A DNA stretch of 64,000 nt from Sphingomicrobium aestuariivivum. Lineage in GTDB: Bacteria; Pseudomonadota; Alphaproteobacteria; Sphingomonadales; Sphingomonadaceae. Below, piece after piece: positions 19,111 through 27,689 of this stretch. Below the pieces are notes generated by a model. The model searched no databases. It had not been told where the DNA came from and saw only the letters and a list, made by a program, of their open reading frames with translations. The translations under genes were made by a program, and so were the position numbers. The stretch's first letter is position 1; each line of letters starts with the position of its first letter. Location of the stretch: NCBI RefSeq assembly GCF_024721585.1, contig NZ_CP102629.1, positions 2,180,501-2,244,500 on the forward strand. The letters run 5' to 3'.

Positions 19111-22100
19111 GTGAAAATAGCAAGTTGGGAAAGTATTTCCCTCGACGACATTCGAAAGGCTTACCGTAAAGCAAAGGCTGATTGCTTTTTTGAGCGATCT
19201 CTGCCCCTCGCGGAACGCTTTGCATCTTATGAGATGGATCTAGAAGAGAATTTGAGTTCTCTGCAGTGCGAGCTTGTGAAAGGCGCTGTGAGTGAAGTAT
19301 TAGAGAGAGATCCGCTCGAATTTGCGGTCTGGGGAAAGGTGTTAAAGCCATCGAAAAGCACTTCAGTTAGCTCTGATGACGCTTGTTTTGACACTGAAAA
19401 AATTAACAGTCTCCAATTCGATCAAGCAAATGGTGGCACTGCAAAATTTAGATCAGTCGGCCTTTTCGCGGTCGAAACCCATATAATTTCTGCTCTATGG
19501 CTTCTCACGGTCGGTGATCGCTTGGACAAGCTATTAAGCGAAAATGCAAAAGGCTCGAGAATAAACCGACTTCCGAAAAAGGGCAGTGATAGCGCTGGGG
19601 ACATTCATGCAGAATCTCTCGGGACGTTTGAGCCGTATTTTTTGCCATATTCTGAATGGCGAGATCGCGGCCTAGCGGCCATGCGAGACGAAATCGAGAA
19701 GGGGGGTCGCGTTACCGCCATCACGACGGATTTGACCGACTTCTATCAAACAGTTGACCCCTCGTACATTACTTCGGGCGAATTTAGAGAGAGGTATGGC
19801 CTAACATATTCACGAGTTGAGACTGACTTAAATCGCGCCTTGATATCGCTGATGAGGCGTTGGAATACTAAGATTTCAGAAGAATTGAATTTTGAAAAGG
19901 TCGACCCGATTGGTGTGCCGGTAGGTCTTATGGCATCAAAAGTTCTCGCAAACGTTGCCCTTATAGAGCTAGATGAAATATTCGAGACCTCTATTCGACC
20001 ATACTACTACGGCAGATATGTAGACGACATTTTCATTGTTTTCCGATCGGATGGCATCGACAGTCTAGAAGGCTTTTGGGCACTACTGGAGCAAAACTCG
20101 GCGTCGATAAAGAAAGGAGCGGAAAAGGTAAAAATCTCGATCTCGTATCATCGCCCAGAGTTTAAAATTGTTGATAGTAAAACAAAGCTGTTCAAGTTGA
20201 AAGGCAGGGCGGGTCGGGACACTATTGACAAAATTGATGACGAAATTCGATCAATTTCAAGTGAACGTCGATTGCTGCCAAGTGTAGACGACCTAATAGA
20301 GGGGAGGTCGTCTGAGGCCCTCGTGCTTGGGGATGCGCCAAATTCGGAACCCACCAGTTTGATGCGCGCAGGGGGGCTGACGGTTAAGCGCTTGGCGTGG
20401 GCATTGAAGCTCAGAAACATCGAATATCTTAATCGTTTGCTCCCGCCCGATCAGTGGGAGCGGGAGCGAACAAACTTCTTTGAGTTCGCTCGAGTACATC
20501 TCTTAAATCCGAATGCGATTCTGGAGCATGTTGATTCCATTTATCGGATGTTCGGAGTGGCGGTGGCTTGTCGTGATTGGAGAGAGGCAGAGAAGCTCCT
20601 CAAGACAGTCCTCGAGTCCTTCAAAGCAATATCCCACAACAAGTTCATCAGTACTAAAGTTGATGGTTTCTCGTGCGACCATGAAGCTTGGCTCGCGCTG
20701 GAGGGGACTTTCCTTAAGGCTTTGGCGGACGCGGCCCTGAAAAATATCGGGTTTGGAAACCTCTGTCGGACGAGAAGCGATCAAAGGAGCATGCAAAACG
20801 TATTAATGACTGCTGGTCTGCCCTTGGGTGAAGAGGAATTGAGGCGGCGCTTCTTGTCAATCTATACTTCTGACTGGTCCACGATCCCTTTGAAAAGTCG
20901 CTATCCTCTAACAGCGATGGCGGCACATGTAGGGAGGCAAATGGGAAGACTTAGCTTCGATGACGTATGGGACTACGATCGTCGGAGTTTTGAGCTAGGC
21001 CTGTTTTGCATTGAGGCGTCGATGTCCCCTTATTTTAGGGAATTTATCCGCGAGCCGTTGGAGGCCGAAGAGGCGCTGATATCCAAATGTGTGAATTCTC
21101 TAAGGTATCCAACGCGTCCTTTTTCGCCGGGGGAGATATATGGTTTGTTGCCGACCACTTGCGGGTGGACTGAGAGCCGTGACGGTAGGCCGGTGTGGGC
21201 AAAACTGGTCCGCCTCTTAAGAGGCTCATGGGTGAGTGATGAAAACTTATTGTCAGTGAGCGAAGCACCAATGTCGGGCGGTAGTGGTCCGACAAGGCAA
21301 ATGATTAATCGTGAAGAGAAGGTCGTACGTCTAGGTATCTCCAGCTATAAGACGGCTGGTGCTGACTGGAGGCTCATGGCTGCAGGCCAACCGCTCGTAA
21401 CTGCCAAAAGGCATAAACAAATTTCTACTATGATTAATATGGCGATTAAAGCTGACCCAAAGCCGACACACCTAATACTGCCCGAGCTCGCCTTGCCGCA
21501 TGAGTGGCTATCTGATGTCGCGGCTGTTCTCGCTCGGAGCAATATCAGTCTTATTAGCGGTGTTGAATATTACCATTACCCTCACCGTAAGGTCGGCAGT
21601 TCTGCCTTTATGAACCTCAGAAGTGACGATTTAGGCTGGCCAATTTGGCTATCATTGTTCCAGCACAAATCGATCCCGTCACCTCGTGAAGGAGACGAGC
21701 TAGAGAAGGTCTATAATTTAGCCTGGGAGTGCCCGTCCTTGCGCAAGCCAATCTATGTGCACGGCGAATTTGCATTCGGTACATTGATTTGTTCAGAGCT
21801 CCAGAATTTGAGCTATCGTAAGAACGCTCAGGGGAACGTTGATTGCCTTATAGTTCTCTCTTGGAACCAAGACCTTGCAACTTTTTCATCGTTAACTGAA
21901 GGCGCGGCTTTGGATGTCCATTCATATATCGCCGTAGTCAATAATAGAGCGTACGGAGATAGTCGTGTCCGCGCTCCTGCGATGAAAAACTTTGAAAGGG
22001 ATATCTGCCGCGTAAAAGGTGGAGAGAATGACCATATGCTAGTTGTTGAACTTAATCCTTATGACTTGCGGCGGTTCCAGTCTCGATACACGCGGCTTAC

Positions 22101-22173
22101 GGACCCTATGGATAAATTTAAAGCGCGGCCGGAAGATTTCGAGATAGCCAATTACCGAAGGGTAATTCCCTAG
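19111..22173 (+). CDS. Reverse transcriptase-nitrilase fusion, class 1 defence-associated RT (DRT1/UG1-like)
   Basis: A 1020-residue single polypeptide. Residues ~1-400 hold a reverse transcriptase domain: motif A TTDLTDFYQ (D207), motif B GVPVG...ASKVLAN (268-281) and the catalytic YVDD at 303-306. A helical linker (~400-730) follows. Residues ~735-1015 form a carbon-nitrogen hydrolase (nitrilase) domain with a complete triad: E792 (LPELALP), K853 (QHKSIPSPREG) and C894 (LICSEL). RT plus C-terminal nitrilase defines class 1 DRTs, which protect bacteria from phage. The start is GTG 19111, since a stop lies in frame at 19090; GGGG is seven bases upstream. The gene is AT-rich and uses ATA, AGA and TTA codons rare in its neighbours, so it was probably acquired horizontally. 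No partner gene is adjacent. Confidence 0.9.
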   Translation: MKIASWESISLDDIRKAYRKAKADCFFERSLPLAERFASYEMDLEENLSSLQCELVKGAVSEVLERDPLEFAVWGKVLKPSKSTSVSSDDACFDTEKINSLQFDQANGGTAKFRSVGLFAVETHIISALWLLTVGDRLDKLLSENAKGSRINRLPKKGSDSAGDIHAESLGTFEPYFLPYSEWRDRGLAAMRDEIEKGGRVTAITTDLTDFYQTVDPSYITSGEFRERYGLTYSRVETDLNRALISLMRRWNTKISEELNFEKVDPIGVPVGLMASKVLANVALIELDEIFETSIRPYYYGRYVDDIFIVFRSDGIDSLEGFWALLEQNSASIKKGAEKVKISISYHRPEFKIVDSKTKLFKLKGRAGRDTIDKIDDEIRSISSERRLLPSVDDLIEGRSSEALVLGDAPNSEPTSLMRAGGLTVKRLAWALKLRNIEYLNRLLPPDQWERERTNFFEFARVHLLNPNAILEHVDSIYRMFGVAVACRDWREAEKLLKTVLESFKAISHNKFISTKVDGFSCDHEAWLALEGTFLKALADAALKNIGFGNLCRTRSDQRSMQNVLMTAGLPLGEEELRRRFLSIYTSDWSTIPLKSRYPLTAMAAHVGRQMGRLSFDDVWDYDRRSFELGLFCIEASMSPYFREFIREPLEAEEALISKCVNSLRYPTRPFSPGEIYGLLPTTCGWTESRDGRPVWAKLVRLLRGSWVSDENLLSVSEAPMSGGSGPTRQMINREEKVVRLGISSYKTAGADWRLMAAGQPLVTAKRHKQISTMINMAIKADPKPTHLILPELALPHEWLSDVAAVLARSNISLISGVEYYHYPHRKVGSSAFMNLRSDDLGWPIWLSLFQHKSIPSPREGDELEKVYNLAWECPSLRKPIYVHGEFAFGTLICSELQNLSYRKNAQGNVDCLIVLSWNQDLATFSSLTEGAALDVHSYIAVVNNRAYGDSRVRAPAMKNFERDICRVKGGENDHMLVVELNPYDLRRFQSRYTRLTDPMDKFKARPEDFEIANYRRVIP

Positions 22174-22209
22174 AGGTTTATGTTCGGAGACATGTCGAGC
22201 TGACAGAAT

Positions 22210-22232
22210 CTTTTCTAAAAGAGACTAATGGG
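22210..22232. promoter_or_regulatory. Palindrome plus CTAATGGG motif upstream of parC
   Basis: CTTTTCTAAAAG (22210-22221) and CTAATGGG (22225-22232) lie between the RT stop and the parC start. The pair recurs upstream of cpaF at 2180-2200. The palindrome could also act as a weak transcription stop for the RT gene. Confidence 0.3.
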
Positions 22233-22269
22233 ATGACACCCATAGGGCACCCGACCTAAGCTCGCTTGC

Positions 22270-24531
22270 ATGACCACCGAATCCGTCCCCGACCAGATCA
22301 TCGACGAACCCTTTTCGAGCGCGCTGAGCGAACGCTATCTCGTCTACGCGCTCTCCACCATCACGGCGCGCTCGCTGCCCGATGTGCGCGACGGCTTGAA
22401 GCCCGTGCATCGCCGCCTCCTGTGGGCGATGCGCAAGCTGAAGCTCGATCCCGCCGGCGCCTACAAGAAGTCGGCGCGCGTGGTGGGCGATGTCATCGGT
22501 AAATATCACCCGCATGGCGATGCGTCGGTCTATGACGCGATGGTGCGATTGGCGCAGGACTTTTCGCTGCGCTACCCGCTGGTCGAGGGGCAGGGGAATT
22601 TCGGCAACATCGACGGGGATAATGCCGCTGCCTATCGCTATACCGAGGCCAAGCTGACCAAGACCGCGATGCGGCTCATGGCTGGGATCGACGAGGGCAC
22701 GGTGCCGTTCCGCTCGACCTATAATGGCGAGGAGGACGAGCCCGAGGTGTTCCCGGGGCTGTTCCCCAACCTGCTCGCCAATGGCGCGGCGGGGATCGCG
22801 GTGGGGATGGCGACCTCGATCCCGCCGCACAATGTGGGCGAGCTGTGCGATGCGGCGGTGCATCTGGTCGGCACGCGCGACGCGCGCGACGAGACCTTGA
22901 TGAAATATGTGAAGGGGCCGGACTTCCCGACGGGGGGCGTGCTGGTCGATGACGAGGCGGTGATCCTCAAGGCCTATGTGACGGGCAGGGGGTCTTTCCG
23001 CATTCGCGCGAAGATCGAGCGCGAGGATTTGAAGGGCGGGGCCTGGCAGCTGGTCGTGACCGAGATCCCCTATGGCGTGGCGAAGGGCAAGCTGATCGAG
23101 CAGATCGCGGGGCTGATCGGGGACAAGAAGCTGCCGATCCTCGGCGATGTGCGCGACGAGAGTGCGGAGGATATCCGCATCGTGCTCGAGCCGCGGTCGC
23201 GGACGGTGGATGCGCAGCTCTTGGAGGAGAGCCTGTACAAGCTCTCTGATCTCGAGAGCCGCTTCTCGCTCAACCTCAACGTGCTCGAGCATGGGCGGAC
23301 GCCGGGGGTGATGAGCCTTCGCGAGGCGCTGCTGTCGTGGATCGACTTCCAATATGACGTGATGCGCAATCGGGCGCAGTGGCGGATCGGGAAGATCGAT
23401 GACCGGCTCGAGCTGGTGCGCGGCTATCTCATTGCCTTCCTCAACCTTGATCGGGTGATCGAGATCATCCGCACCGAGGACGAGCCCAAGGCGGTGATGA
23501 TGGCCGAGTTCGGGCTGACCGACCGGCAGGCCGAGGCGATCCTCAACATGCGGCTGCGCAGCTTGAGGAAGCTCGAGGAGATGGAGCTCAAGGGCGAGGA
23601 AGAGAGCCTCTTGGCCGAGAAGGGCGAGCTGGAGGCGCTGCTCGGGGACGAGGAGCTGCAGAAGGCCAAGCTCAAGGAGGAGCTGCGCGCGCTCAAGAAG
23701 GATTACAAGGACGATCCGCGGCGCACCGCGGTGACGCCGGCGGCGGTGACGGCGGATGTCGACTGGACGCAGATGATCGACAAGGAGCCGGTGAGCGTGA
23801 TCCTGTCGAGCCGCGGCTGGATCAGGGCGATGAAGGGGCATGTCGACCTTGCCACCGTGCCCGAGATGAAGTTCCGCGAGGGCGACGAGGCGGCGTTCCA
23901 TTTCCATGCGCAGACGACCGACCGCATCCTCGTGGTGGCGGAGAACGGGCGGATCTTCACGGTGGGGGCGGACAAGCTGCCCGGTGGCAGGGGCTTTGGC
24001 GAGCCGCTGCGGCTGATGATCGATCTCGAGGGCGAGGTGGAGATCGTGACCGCGCTGCCCCTGGATCCCAAGGCGAAATATCTCGTCGCAGCGTCGGACG
24101 GGCGCGGGTTCGTGGCACTCGGCGAGAACCTCTCTGCCGAGACGCGCAAGGGCAAGCAGCTGGTGAACCTCAGGAAGGGCGCGAAGGTGAAGCTGGTGAA
24201 GCCCATTCCCGAAGGCGCCGATGCGATCGCGGTCGTGGGCGAGAATAGGAAGGTGCTGGTCTTCAGCCTCGAGGAGATGCCCGAACTGGCGCGCGGCGCG
24301 GGCGTGCAGCTCCAGCGCTATCGCGACGGGGGTTTGAGCGATGCCATCGGCTTCCGGCTGGAGGACGGGATCAGCTGGGCGATGGGCGGGGGCACGCGCA
24401 ACCGCACCGAACCGGACATGACGCCGTGGAAGGTCGTGCGCGGGGCGGCAGGGCGCATGGCGCCGCAGGGTTTCCCGCAATCCAATGCCTTCGTGCCGCC
24501 CGTCAAAAAGAATGACGAGGCGCAGGATTGA
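22270..24531 (+). CDS. parC: DNA topoisomerase IV subunit A
   Basis: A 753-residue type IIA topoisomerase subunit that cleaves and rejoins DNA to unlink daughter chromosomes. The catalytic tyrosine is Y124 in AAYRYTEAKL. The winged-helix region contains KYHPHGDASVYDAM (quinolone pocket), where Ala85 replaces the Ser80 of E. coli ParC and Asp89 matches Glu84. The C-terminal ~250 residues form the beta-pinwheel with repeated blades. Length and lack of a GyrA box favour ParC over GyrA. The start at 22270 is the first ATG. parE is not in the window. Confidence 0.93.
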   Translation: MTTESVPDQIIDEPFSSALSERYLVYALSTITARSLPDVRDGLKPVHRRLLWAMRKLKLDPAGAYKKSARVVGDVIGKYHPHGDASVYDAMVRLAQDFSLRYPLVEGQGNFGNIDGDNAAAYRYTEAKLTKTAMRLMAGIDEGTVPFRSTYNGEEDEPEVFPGLFPNLLANGAAGIAVGMATSIPPHNVGELCDAAVHLVGTRDARDETLMKYVKGPDFPTGGVLVDDEAVILKAYVTGRGSFRIRAKIEREDLKGGAWQLVVTEIPYGVAKGKLIEQIAGLIGDKKLPILGDVRDESAEDIRIVLEPRSRTVDAQLLEESLYKLSDLESRFSLNLNVLEHGRTPGVMSLREALLSWIDFQYDVMRNRAQWRIGKIDDRLELVRGYLIAFLNLDRVIEIIRTEDEPKAVMMAEFGLTDRQAEAILNMRLRSLRKLEEMELKGEEESLLAEKGELEALLGDEELQKAKLKEELRALKKDYKDDPRRTAVTPAAVTADVDWTQMIDKEPVSVILSSRGWIRAMKGHVDLATVPEMKFREGDEAAFHFHAQTTDRILVVAENGRIFTVGADKLPGGRGFGEPLRLMIDLEGEVEIVTALPLDPKAKYLVAASDGRGFVALGENLSAETRKGKQLVNLRKGAKVKLVKPIPEGADAIAVVGENRKVLVFSLEEMPELARGAGVQLQRYRDGGLSDAIGFRLEDGISWAMGGGTRNRTEPDMTPWKVVRGAAGRMAPQGFPQSNAFVPPVKKNDEAQD

Positions 24532-24581
24532 TCCGAAACGGGACGGAATGGGAAGGTTCACAAACGGCTTGAATACTAGCC

Positions 24582-24600
24582 GTTAACCCTTCGCGTTTAA
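24582..24600. promoter_or_regulatory. GTTAAC-N6-CGTTTAA motif before the GGDEF-EAL gene
   Basis: GTTAAC (24582-24587), six bases, CGTTTAA (24594-24600), ending 11 bases before the GGDEF-EAL ATG. The identical pattern occurs at 62825-62843 upstream of a PilZ gene. The TTAA halves recall CtrA boxes (TTAA-N7-TTAA) but the spacing is 10. Confidence 0.3.
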
Positions 24601-24611
24601 GGCGGGGGCCC

Positions 24612-26402
24612 ATGCAGGCGACCGTGCCCCTCCAACCCGCCCCCGTGGCGAGCGCCCCGCGCAACGGGCGTGGCATGTCCGTCGAGGACTGCCAACTGCT
24701 CGCCGCGCTGCCGATCGCGGCAGGGGTGGTGCACCTCGATGAAGAGGGGGAGCTGGGGCTCGACGCCTGGAACCCGAAATTCATCGAGACGATCACCGGC
24801 GGCCAGCTTCACCTCGATGCGCGCGCGATCCTGAAGGCCGCTGCGGGCGGGCCGATCGGCGCCTTCCTCAAGGCCTATCTCGCCGATCCGGCGAACGCCC
24901 CTGACGAGATGGAGCGGCAGGACGGATCGGGCGTGCACCGCCGCTATTTCCGCCTGAAGGCCGCGCCGCTGGGCGGGGCGGGGGCGATGCGGCGCTGCCT
25001 CCTCAGCCTCGTCGAGGAAACACAGGAGAAGCGCACGCAGGAGCATCTCAGGAACCAGATGCTGCAATGCTCGCTCACGGGCCTGCCCAACCGCCTCGCC
25101 TTCACCGACGCGATCGAGGCGGTCGCGGGCGACAAGGCGCGGGCCGACGGCTATGCGATCCTGCTGGTCGACCTCCTCCGCTTTTCGCGCATCAACCAGT
25201 CGATGGGCTCGGTGGTGGGCGACGAACTGCTCATCAGCTTTGCCAGCCGCCTCGTCGGCGGGCTTCGCGACGGCGACATGCTGGCACGCGTCGGCGGCAA
25301 CGAATTCGGCATCCTCTTTTCGGTCAAGGGCGGGGCGGGCGATGCGGTCCGCGCGGCGGAGCGCATCGCGCGGCTGATCGAGGAGCCCTTCACCCTGTCC
25401 GACCTCGACATCCGCGTCGACGGGGCGATCGGCATCGCGCTGCTCAGTCATGGCGAGGACGGCGAGGAGCTGTTCCGCAACGCCCAGTTCGCGGTCAAGC
25501 AGGCCAAGCTGGCGGGCAAGCCCACTATCTACGAGCCCGAACAGGCGGTGGCGGCGCGGCGGCGCTTCTCGATCGAGACCGAACTCAGGCGCGCCTTGGA
25601 ACGCGACGAGCTCGACCTTGCCTACCAGCCGCTCATCGAACTGAAGACGGGGCGCGTCACCGGCTTCGAGGCGCTGGCGCGCTGGAACCATGCCGAGCGC
25701 GGCGAGATCGGGCCGTCCGAATTCATTCCCGTCGCCGAGGAATCAGGCCTCATCCTCGAGCTCGGTCGCTGGGCGATGGACAAGGCGGCGCGCACGCTGT
25801 CGGGCTGGGACAATGCCGAGGGGCAGGTCCTGCCGATCAACCTGTCGGTCAACCTGTCGGCGATCCAGGTGGCGCGCGACAATGTGTCGGAAATGGTCGG
25901 CACGACGCTCAGGACCCACAAGATCGGCGGCGAGCGGCTGACCATCGAACTGACCGAAAGCGCGATCGTCCAGGATCCGGCGCGGGCGACCAAGGTGTTC
26001 GAGGCCATCAAGGGCCTAGATGCCAATCTCGCGATGGACGATTTCGGCACCGGCTATTCGAGCCTTGCCTATCTCCAGCGCCTGCCGATCGACCTTCTCA
26101 AGATCGACCAGCGGTTCATCAAGGGCATGCTGTCGGACAGGGACAGTATCGCCATTGTCCGCGCGATCCTCGGCCTTGCCGACGCACTCGGCATGAAGAC
26201 TACCGCCGAGGGGATCGAGAGCGTCGAGCTGGCGACCACGCTGGCGGGGCTCGGCTGTGCCCACGGGCAGGGCTTCCATTTTTCGAAGGCGGTCGATGCC
26301 AAGCGGGCGCTGGCCTATTGGCGGGCGCGCGAGGAAAAGGCACTGCGCGAAGGCACCATCGCGGCTAGCCCGATCGGGAGGGTCCGGCATGGCCGAGCGT
26401 GA
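24612..26402 (+). CDS. GGDEF-EAL cyclic-di-GMP signalling protein
   Basis: A 596-residue cytoplasmic protein. Residues ~25-135 form a PAS-like sensor region, ~150-310 a GGDEF domain and ~320-585 an EAL phosphodiesterase domain. The diguanylate cyclase signature reads GGNEF (228-232): Asn230 replaces the metal-binding Asp/Glu, so cyclase activity is probably lost. The EAL domain keeps FEALARW (353-355), the metal-site DDFGTGYSS and the DLLKID segment, so it should degrade c-di-GMP. The downstream PilZ gene overlaps its end by 14 bases, which points to a shared transcript. Confidence 0.88.
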   Translation: MQATVPLQPAPVASAPRNGRGMSVEDCQLLAALPIAAGVVHLDEEGELGLDAWNPKFIETITGGQLHLDARAILKAAAGGPIGAFLKAYLADPANAPDEMERQDGSGVHRRYFRLKAAPLGGAGAMRRCLLSLVEETQEKRTQEHLRNQMLQCSLTGLPNRLAFTDAIEAVAGDKARADGYAILLVDLLRFSRINQSMGSVVGDELLISFASRLVGGLRDGDMLARVGGNEFGILFSVKGGAGDAVRAAERIARLIEEPFTLSDLDIRVDGAIGIALLSHGEDGEELFRNAQFAVKQAKLAGKPTIYEPEQAVAARRRFSIETELRRALERDELDLAYQPLIELKTGRVTGFEALARWNHAERGEIGPSEFIPVAEESGLILELGRWAMDKAARTLSGWDNAEGQVLPINLSVNLSAIQVARDNVSEMVGTTLRTHKIGGERLTIELTESAIVQDPARATKVFEAIKGLDANLAMDDFGTGYSSLAYLQRLPIDLLKIDQRFIKGMLSDRDSIAIVRAILGLADALGMKTTAEGIESVELATTLAGLGCAHGQGFHFSKAVDAKRALAYWRAREEKALREGTIAASPIGRVRHGRA

Positions 26403-26676
26403 TCCCGGCATGACCGGCAACGGGAGCGGCGCGCGCAGTGTGCGCATCGACCTTGCCCAGCCCGGCATGGTGACCGACAGCGATGGCGGCCGCGTGGCGG
26501 TCATCGTGCGCGACCTGTCGAAGGACGGGTGTCGCCTGTCGACCGACGGCTCGCTGATCGAGGGCGAGCAGGTCATGCTCGCGGTCGGCAAGGGACAGCC
26601 CGTTCCGGCGCTCGTTGCCTGGGCGCTCGGCGACGATGCGGGCTTGCATTTCACGGCGCCCGCCGCCATCGGGTAA
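26389..26676 (+). CDS. Small PilZ-domain protein
   Basis: A 95-residue single-domain protein with the PilZ core VIVRDLSKDGCRLSTDG (DxSxxG element) and the closing WALGDDAGLHF strand. PilZ domains bind c-di-GMP, but the upstream RxxxR motif is imperfect here (RSVR), so binding is uncertain. The start at 26389 has GGGAGGG six bases upstream and lies inside the 3' end of the GGDEF-EAL gene, implying translational coupling with it. Confidence 0.75.
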   Translation: MAERDPGMTGNGSGARSVRIDLAQPGMVTDSDGGRVAVIVRDLSKDGCRLSTDGSLIEGEQVMLAVGKGQPVPALVAWALGDDAGLHFTAPAAIG

Positions 26677-26787
26677 CGCTGTTCGTTACGGTAGCGTTAG
26701 AAAAACTAATCCAGTATAGTATTTTGTATTGCGTCATGCGCGGGTTTACGGCAGTTTCCCCTCATGAAGCTCGGGGGAAGAAGTTTG

Positions 26788-27060
26788 ATGAGGCGTAAAG
26801 TCGGCGAAGTGAAACGCGCCAAGCGGATCGAGGTCAATCACGAAGGCGTGCTGGTCGCCAGCGACGGGGTCGAGAGCCCCGTGACCGTCATCGACCTGTC
26901 GGCGGAAGGCTGCCGCCTCAAGACCGACGGCACCCCCATGATCGGCGAGGACGTGCGGCTGCGCGTCGGCCGCTCGGGCGACTATCCGGCGCAGGTGCGC
27001 TGGGCGCTGGGCGACGAGGCGGGGCTGCGCTTCACGGGGCCCGCCGAACCGCCGGCCTGA
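26788..27060 (+). CDS. Small PilZ-domain protein, second copy
   Basis: A 90-residue PilZ protein related to the one just upstream: DLSAEGCRLKTDG and WALGDEAGLRF are shared nearly word for word. A basic KRAKR run stands where RxxxR is expected. The start at 26788 has GGGGGAAG nine bases upstream; ATG 26764 is the alternative. The 110-base gap before it is AT-rich (TTAGAAAAACTAAT, then GTATAGTATTTT) and probably contains its own promoter. Confidence 0.72.
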   Translation: MRRKVGEVKRAKRIEVNHEGVLVASDGVESPVTVIDLSAEGCRLKTDGTPMIGEDVRLRVGRSGDYPAQVRWALGDEAGLRFTGPAEPPA

Positions 27061-27137
27061 GGGCATAGCCTCCCTATTTTTCCGAAAAATTCGCGACGGG
27101 ATTGAACCGGACGCGCGCTGCGGTGCACCTTCTTTCC

Positions 27138-27689
27138 ATGAGTAAGGGGCATCGTCTCGAGGGCCGTGCGCTCGATGGCTGGCTGGTCGCCGGCGCGCGG
27201 GCGGGCGAGAAGCGGTTGGCGGCGGCGCTGGTGCGGCGCTGGCAGCCGCGGCTCGTCGGCCATGCGCGGCGCTTGCTGGGTGGTCCCGGCACGGAGGATG
27301 TCGTGCAGGCGAGCTGGGCGGCGATCTGGAAGGCGCTGCCGACCCTGCGCGAAGAGCGGGCCTTCGGGACCTTCGCCTATCGGATCGTGTCGCGCCAATG
27401 CGCGCGCACGATCGGCAGGCGCCAGCAGCGGCGCGCGCTGGATGCGGCAGTGGCGGCCGAGCCGGCCCAAGTCGAAGCGCCGCCCGAGGGCAATGAGCGC
27501 GAGCGGCTGGCGGCGGCGATGGCGCGGTTGTCGCCCGCGCACCAGGCCGCGCTCAGGCTGTTTTATTTCGAGGACATGCGCGTGGCCGAGATCGCCGTCG
27601 CGCTCGACGTGCCGCCGGGCACGGTGAAGACCCGGCTGATGCATGGACGCGCCGCCTTGCGCGCGGCGCTGGAAGGAGAAGGGAAATGA
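27138..27689 (+). CDS. ECF-type RNA polymerase sigma factor
   Basis: About 183 residues with sigma region 2 (~35-95; DVVQASWAAIWKALPTL...FGTFAYRIVSRQ) and region 4 (~130-180; LSPAHQAALRLFYFEDMRVAEIA, then the HTH VPPGTVKTRLMHGRAAL). Regions 1 and 3 are missing, as in extracytoplasmic function sigma factors. The ATG at 27138 is preferred to a TTG at 27102. Its stop overlaps the start of the next gene (ATGA), a membrane protein that may be its regulator. Confidence 0.85.
   Translation: MSKGHRLEGRALDGWLVAGARAGEKRLAAALVRRWQPRLVGHARRLLGGPGTEDVVQASWAAIWKALPTLREERAFGTFAYRIVSRQCARTIGRRQQRRALDAAVAAEPAQVEAPPEGNERERLAAAMARLSPAHQAALRLFYFEDMRVAEIAVALDVPPGTVKTRLMHGRAALRAALEGEGK

Noticed and set aside
19111-22173. 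Retron, group II intron or diversity-generating retroelement
   Set aside because: No msr/msd-like inverted repeats, no maturase or intron domains V/VI, no template/variable repeat pair; the C-terminal nitrilase domain fits class 1 DRT instead.
22225-24561. Long open frame antisense to parC (~780 codons)
   Set aside because: It is the mirror of a GC-rich coding gene, is Arg/His-rich and has no recognisable domain; parC on the other strand is certain.
24583-24600. Canonical CtrA box
   Set aside because: The TTAA halves are 10 bases apart instead of 7; reported only as a shared motif of unknown binder.
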